Source: Stentor coeruleus
Taxonomy: Eukaryota; Ciliophora; Heterotrichea; Heterotrichida; Stentoridae
Reading direction: 5' to 3'
Length of the DNA stretch: 64,000 nt
NCBI GenBank assembly: GCA_001970955.1
Contig: MPUH01000182.1
Coordinates: 24,960-88,959, forward strand
Notes under the pieces: generated by a model
Told to the model about the DNA's origin: nothing
Databases searched by the model: none
The model's input: the letters and a program-made list of their open reading frames with translations, nothing else
Shown: positions 58,537 to 64,000 of the stretch, piece by piece
Numbering within the stretch: position 1 is the first letter of the stretch
How the letters are laid out: every line of letters begins with the position of its first letter
Position numbers and translations under genes: made by a program

Positions 58537-60531
58537 TTAAGGGCCGAATCTCCAGTATTCAGAATCATAGTTTCTAACTTGAACTTTAATTTCCTCCTCT
58601 TCAGACTTTTTTAACTCCATTTCTTTTTTTGGTTCTTCATCAATAAGCTTTTCAGTTTCTATTTCCTTTTTATCTTCAAATATATCTTTTTCATCCTCCT
58701 TGGTTTCTTCATTTGATTCTTCTTTCTTATCTTCTATTTTAGTATCCTTAAGTTCGACGGTTTCTTCAGCATTATTTTTTACTAACTCACTATTTTTCAC
58801 ATCTTTCTCACTTTCTAAGCTAACCTGCTTTTTCTCTTCAACTACCTGAACATTTTCTTTATCTTTAATCTCCAATATTTTTTCTGTTTCAACCTTTTCT
58901 TCATGCTTCTCATCAGCTTTATTTTCTTTATCATTGATGGCTTCAATCCCTTCAACCTTTTCCTCTTTATTATTTTTGATTTCAACAATTTCTTCCTTCG
59001 GCTTGCCAGCGATAGGTGTAATAATACCTCTAAGATAATTCGCAAGATAATCTCCTTCCTTAAATTGCCCTTCTATTTCAATTTTTTTATTCTCTCCTAA
59101 AGACATAAGCTCAACTTCATTTCTCACTTTCAAATACCCAGAAACAAACTGACTCCAACCTTCGATAGTCTTTAATTTATTCCTTACGTCTTCTTGAGCT
59201 TTAATTAAAAGATTGGCAACTTTCGTTACATGGCCAGAGTAGCCTTTTACTCCAGGATTACTTATAATATTATTCACAAGCTTGCTTTCCAAAAGTGCTA
59301 GTAAAAAACAGTCGTTTTCCCCTTTAAATTTAAGTATAGAACTAAAAACCTGTTCGGCAAGAGTATGATAAATAGAGTTCATTTCAAAATTAAAAAACAA
59401 GTCAACGATACAAGAAATTGCTTTGCTTGAAATTATTTTCAGCTCAAAAACTTTAATGTTGATTTTTATACAACTATGAAGGAAGTCAACAATTTTCAGC
59501 CTATCTTCACCTAAAATCGCTATATTAGTATTTTTTAATGTGCTTTCAAAATATTTTGTCGGTCTTTCTAGCCTTTCTACCAGCAAATCAATTGCATTAC
59601 TCATGAGCTTGCAGAAATCAGTAACCTCTTCAAACTCTTGGAGGACTATTGAATCATCTTCATTTTGCTTAGGAGGAACTCTTAACATAAAATCGCATGA
59701 TGTTGAACTTACAATTGTATTAAGAACACGAATAGCTGCACAAGATTTTTTTGGATCAATAGATGTAGCAGCATCAATTAAAATACTTGCATTATTGTTT
59801 AAAGTTATGATTGTAACTAATTCTTTCCATGAATTAGTATCAGTTGGTCTTGATAACAAATCACAAATAATCTCAGCTGAAAAATTAAGCAAAAGAGAAT
59901 CAGAAGATGAGAAATTTGAGATGATACAAGAAAGAAGCTTAGCTCGAGGCTCATAACAAAAGTTGGATTCACTGCTTTCAAGTGTTAGAATCCTTACAGC
60001 CAAATCAGAGATTGACTTTGAAAAAACTTTGGCTGCGATTTGCTTTATATAATCATGCTCATGCAGAAATGATACAGTAATGGATGGTTTGCGAATAATT
60101 AAGCTGATTGCATACTTGCTGAAATACCCTGCAAGTGTAGGGTTGATATCAGAGTTGTCTAAGAATTGAAAAAACACAGTTAAAAGCTCCTTGTCATCAT
60201 CATTAAAGAACTGGCTATAGAGATGGGTTGAATCACAGCCAAAAAGCTCTGATGCTATAAATGGATGCTTATGTCCTCTCTTATGATCAGCCTCTTCTGG
60301 AGGATAAACTGTAATAAGCTGGATTAATTCAAGCAATTTTTCACGACTTAGACTAAATATCCCTTACAATTCATGCAGTTTAATGTTTTGGTTTCTTAAT
60401 TCTTGAATGACATTGTCATCATCTAGCACTTCGGCCAGAGTTAAAGCTTCCTTTGTGAGAAGCTGGTCGAAAGAATTTGAATTCATCTGGAAACCCTTGA
60501 AAGTTTGCCAAAAAGCCCCTCCGAAATGCAT
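58537..60531 (-). CDS. SAPS-domain protein, PP6 phosphatase regulatory subunit-like
   Basis: Exons 60368-60531 and 58537-60352 are joined over the 15-nt intron 60353-60367 (GTAAGGGATATTTAG, phase 2), giving 659 aa. The start at 60531 gives MHFGGAFWQTFKGF, then FDQLLTKEALTLAEVLDDDN and VIQELRNQNIKLHEFLSREK, the SAPS N-terminal pattern (LL..E..TLEELLDEDDI.QE.K..N.KL..FL). The core continues with ITVYPPEEAD and NPTLAGYFSKYAISLIIRKP, which corresponds to 'YPFLACEILSS' and 'L..YFSKVL..LL..KP' in the family. Residues after about 430 are acidic/lysine-rich and disordered. SAPS proteins scaffold the catalytic PP6/Sit4 phosphatase in the cytosol. Confidence 0.9.
60353..60367 (-). other. 15-nt intron
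   Basis: GTAAGGGATATTTAG on the minus strand, A at position 10, phase 2. Removal joins LHE to FLSREK and restores the conserved SAPS N-terminus; unspliced, the frame meets the TAA inside the intron. Confidence 0.92.
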
Positions 60532-62142
60532 ATTATTTCAATGGTATCCATCAAGGGTTATGAGATGATAAAAATCGACTGTTGGGAGTATTTAAGATTA
60601 AGGTTAATATACACCTTTTCGAAAGATAAGAACTTTACATGCAATGATTGGCTCAAAAAGAGATAATTGAAGAACCTACTTTAGTAAAAGTAATTGAAAG
60701 GTTTAGAATCTGTGAAATATAAAGGAATTATATAAAACTTAAAAGATGAGAAAGAGTTGACTGGCGAAGTTAAAGGTTTTAATTTATTAATGCAAATCAA
60801 GATGTGAAGAATAAACTTATAGTTATGAGATAGAATTGAAAAATTAAGATCTTTGCCATATGTAGATAGAATGAAGATAAAGATAGATTAATGGATTTAG
60901 AAAAATTTAGCCTGGAGAAGGTTAGATAAAGTGGAAAAGCATGATAACATACTTTTTAATATAAAATAAGAATAATGTTTGGTAGCAGGAAAACCCTACT
61001 ACAAATTAAAATTTGATAATTTTTGGCTAACAAATTTAGAATTAAATAAAATAGCTTAGTACATGTATAATAGTATTAAAGAAAATACTTACGAAATCCC
61101 ACCCAATATTAAAGCCAATCAGTAAGAAAAGTTATAGTGAGGAATCGATTAAAAATTACCTCATTTGATTACTAATAAATAATGTAAGGCACACCAAGAC
61201 TGCTATACAAAATTCAATTCTATTTTTTAAAGCTAAAGATGCATACAGCACAGATCCTTAGCTGTTCTCAAAGAAGATGCTACTACATCAGTTAGCAAGG
61301 CAGTTAGCATTTCCTATTAAACAAAGATATAACTAAGATGAAGTATAAAATTGAACTGCATCTTTATCTTAAAACACTGAAGAATATGAGTAAAACTTCA
61401 AATTCTTTGCATCTTGTGTGATATTGCAGAAAGGAGACACAGACATACATTTTATCACAACTTGCTATTTGGATAGCAATGTAGATGAAAGTGTTGGTAT
61501 AAAGTGTGATAAAACTCTATGCACTGCATAGTGAAAATTTTTGAGTTTACTTTTAGTTAAATTAGCCTTAGTATAAGTGAAAATTTATAGCATTGACAGA
61601 GTTTGAATTGATTCTTTGAGATAGTTGTAGATGTTTATATAATTGAAACGACTTTGCCATTGTCATATTTGTGAGATAAAACTATGAGATAAAGGATATT
61701 ATAGTAATTAACAAGAGTAAGGGATGACTAGTTGGAAATTGTAAATTTTAAATTGATTAATTATAATACAATTTTAAAAACTGTTTAATTATAATATGAC
61801 TCACTATAGTTTATATTATAGAACAGCTATTAAAAATCATAAGGATTGCTGGAAATAGATATGCTTTAGTTAAAATAAAATGATTATATAGGATATTTGG
61901 AAGATCTATAAAAACTTAAGACATTAATATTTTTTTATTATAAATTACAAGAATTTTTTGTGGCCATAAACTGAGAGTGCGCTTAAACTTTCGGAAACCA
62001 TTATTAGATATTATTCGACTTAATACTATTTATTACAATTTGCAATTTACTTAAATCCTATAAATATTAAAAGATTCAATTTTTTTAAATCTATAAGGCT
62101 TTTTTTGTATCCAGAGATTGCTAACTAAGTTACTTATTATAA
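60532..62142. other. 1.6-kb gene-free spacer
   Basis: No supported gene on either strand; every frame is interrupted at about the frequency expected for AT-rich random sequence. The first ~200 nt should contain the promoter of the SAPS gene. Confidence 0.55.
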
Positions 62143-63911
62143 TTATTTAAGTAAATTCCAGATAAAAATAGCCCCTTTATTTTCAACGCTAATAAGATTT
62201 CTTTGGTCTGGGCTGAAAGTTACTTTAAAAATAGTTGAAGAGTGCCCAATGCCTTCATATAGCACTATGCCTTCATCATAGCTCCAAATCTTAACGACTT
62301 GGTCTTCCCCCCTGATGCAAAATGGTTTCCTTCTTTGTTAATTGCAAGAGCGTTCACTTCTCCTTCTTCTGATCCGTCTAGCATTCTTATAGCTTATCCA
62401 TCAAAAGTATCCCAATAAGTGATTTTTCTGTCGCTACCAGTTGTGATAAGTTGACTTTCATCAGGATGATAAAGAACTTGCTTAAACATGGTGCTTTCAA
62501 AAAGACAAGTTAGCCTTGTATGAGTTCGTAAATCTTATACTATACAACTACCATCTGAACTAGCACTAACAGCTAGTTCATTAGTTTTTGTTAAGTTGTA
62601 TTGCCCAAACACGACCTCTATGTTCCTTCATGTTTGTATCTATAGTTTGAGTTTGTTTGCCAATGCGCCAAATACGAACTTCGCCTTCCATGCTCCCAGA
62701 AACAATGCGAGCAGAGTCCATTGTTCCAATAAGTGCAGTGACTCCATGCCTATGTGAGTCATTGATTACATACATCAATTTACCTGTCTGCGGCAAAAAA
62801 GCTCTAAGTTTACCATCATTCCACCACTTATAATGCTTTTGCCATCAGCTGAGAAGCCTACACAAAAGCATTATAGATTTGGGACTTGGATTCTTAGAAG
62901 TTCTTGTCTGTTTCTAGAATTCCACACCCGGATATCATTTAGTGAGCAGGTTGCAAATACTTCTGAGAAGTTGTTGGGAAAGGCTATGTCATTTATTTTT
63001 TCGTAGTGGCAAGTATTTCTCAAATCAGCTTTTAGTTGATCTGAGTCTATTAAGTAGATGTTAGACTGTCCTGAGCCTAGGAAAAAATGTGTGTTATCTT
63101 GGGTTAAGCTTATTGAAGTCACATCTCCCAATACATCACTTTGGCATTTTACTTGTAAAGTTTGCCCTGCTAACTTGGCAATAGTCCCATCTCCTGCTCC
63201 AACAAGAATGTCTCCATTGTTCATCAATGCCAAGCATTGGACACCTTGTGAAAATAGTTTCCTCACAGGTCCACAACGCTTATAACTAGCCCTTTCCAAA
63301 TTGATTTCTAAAATATCTCCAGTTCGTGTGCCCACATAAGCAAAGGTATCTGTAGGGTCAACCATTACATTAAGTATCTGTCTTTTAAGGTTACCCAAAT
63401 TGACAAGGGTAAAGTTAACCTTTTTTGCTACATAATCAGCTTCCCAAATTTTGACAATTAAATTCTGTACTGTGACAAGTTTATTATTTGAATTATTCAA
63501 AAAGCGTACATCATAGCCTGGCTCATTGCCTATATTTGTACTGCAAAAGCCTTTTCCTGTGCTTACTTCCAATATTATAAGCATATTATCGTCTTGCCCA
63601 CCAAGTGAAGCTAAGTAAGATTCGTCACAGGAGAAACTTAATGATTGAATCATAACTTTGTGAAGCTTCATTCTATGAAAGGCTGCATGAGATTGGAAGT
63701 TCCAAATGATTATCTCTGCTTGAAAGCCCATGTGTGTCTGTTGGCCACTGGCAAGAAAATTACCTGAGCGCGAGACTGTTATGCATGATACTCTCTGGTC
63801 ATGTCCGCGTAAGAAAGATTGAGCTCTTGATACTACATGTCTTACAACTATTGTTGACCCTAAAGGATATATAATATGCTCATTGTCTGGATGAATGTGG
63901 ATAATCAGAGT
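62143..63911 (-). pseudogene. CFAP52: Broken copy of CFAP52 (WDR16), WD40 ciliary protein
   Basis: The conceptual translation follows CFAP52 from near its N-terminus (HIHPDNEHIIYPLGST) through MGFQAEIIIW, FATCSLNDIRVWNS, LLRIQVPNL, LMYVINDSHRHGVTAL and SGSMEGEVRIW to the end (ISVENKGAIFIWNLLK, then TAA). The frame is broken six times: TAA at 62873-62871, 62537-62535 and 62396-62394; single-base losses near 62821-62827 and in the G-run 62307-62312; and one extra T at 62583. The first ~30 residues are missing and replaced by the end of a TPR gene. None of the breaks is a 15-nt intron. Intact CFAP52 is an inner-junction protein of ciliary doublets, so a working copy should exist elsewhere. Confidence 0.85.
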
Positions 63912-64000
63912 TTAAATTTTTTTCACTTAAGCTTCTGCATTTTTCGTAAAGTTCTAAGGCTTTTTTCTCTTCATTTAAATTATAATAAAGACTTCCTAGA
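63880..64000 (-). CDS. 3' end of a TPR (kinesin-light-chain-like) gene, partial
   Basis: The frame enters from beyond the window end and reads LGSLYYNLNEEKKALELYEK and CRSLSEKNLNSDYPHSS, then stops at TGA 63882-63880. This is one tetratricopeptide unit of the KLC/NPHP3 style (LG.LYY..G...KAL..YE...., DHP.). It overlaps the first recognisable CFAP52 codons in another frame, so the TPR gene appears truncated where the CFAP52 copy was joined to it. Only 40 codons are visible. Confidence 0.65.
   Translation of the reverse strand, partial: LGSLYYNLNEEKKALELYEKCRSLSEKNLNSDYPHSSRQ

Noticed and set aside
61060-61520. Possible decayed coding sequence on the plus strand upstream of the CFAP52 copy
   Set aside because: Stop frequency is what random AT-rich sequence gives and no motif is recognisable.
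62143-63911. TAA read as Gln (reassigned code) because the CFAP52 copy and the transposase relics contain mainly TAA
   Set aside because: All intact genes in the window end on TAA, TAG or TGA and contain none internally. The frameshifts in the same copy indicate decay, and TAA is the most likely stop to arise in AT-rich DNA.

Overview
The window looks like macronuclear DNA of a heterotrich ciliate close to Stentor. It is AT-rich, and long reading frames use the standard genetic code with TAA/TAG/TGA as real stops. Genes are interrupted by very short introns of 15 nt (rarely 16) that begin GT, end AG and carry an A six bases from the 3' end. I could place such introns in four genes by joining frames: 3120-3134 (+), 18602-18616 (-), 60353-60367 (-) and, in extreme form, the gene at 40437-42716 (-). 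Stentor coeruleus is known for 15-nt introns and the standard code; the assignment is inference from these traits.

The outstanding feature is the minus-strand gene at 40437-42716. Its first exon (zinc-finger-like plus coiled coil) and last exon are ordinary. The 1.44 kb between them has no reading frame and looks like a degenerate 33-nt minisatellite. It resolves completely into 81 consecutive GT...AG introns (77 of 15 nt, three of 16, one of 17). They are separated by 44 tiny exons, 37 of them exactly 3 nt, and by 36 zero-length junctions where one intron abuts the next. Removing all of them leaves a continuous stop-free frame of about 72 codons joining the two ends. Every one of the introns is in phase 1 and has the A at -6.

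Layout. 1-17.3 kb: an acidic coiled-coil protein, a heat-shock-factor-like protein, an EEF1AKMT4-type methyltransferase, a cyclic-nucleotide-binding K+ channel, ERGIC3, an IQ-motif protein, a large coiled-coil/EF-hand protein, an unrecognised protein and a LITAF-domain protein. 18-25 kb: two paralogous TPR genes with a decayed third fragment between them. 25.8-34.5 kb: LSm3-like, a Ubl-vWA-E2 fusion, major vault protein, a small CaaX-ended protein and a small coiled-coil protein. 34.6-40 kb: two tandem paralogous WD40 genes. 40.4-42.7 kb: the intron-array gene. 42.7-46.6 kb: 3.9 kb with nothing recognisable. 46.6-56.2 kb: a multi-RING protein, a DUSP/USP pseudoenzyme, CFAP20, ribosomal protein uS13 (RPS18), a small coiled-coil protein, a relic of an ISXO2-like transposase, a U1-C-type zinc-finger protein and PEX11. 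56.2-64 kb: a gene-poor stretch, a SAPS-domain PP6 regulatory subunit, a broken CFAP52 copy and the end of a TPR gene.

There is no operon logic; genes lie on both strands with short spacers, often divergent or tail to tail. Three single-N positions (13432, 13588, 23235) are flanked by duplicated sequence and look like unmerged contig overlaps, so the two genes they interrupt are probably intact in the organism. I found no tRNA, rRNA or CRISPR array.
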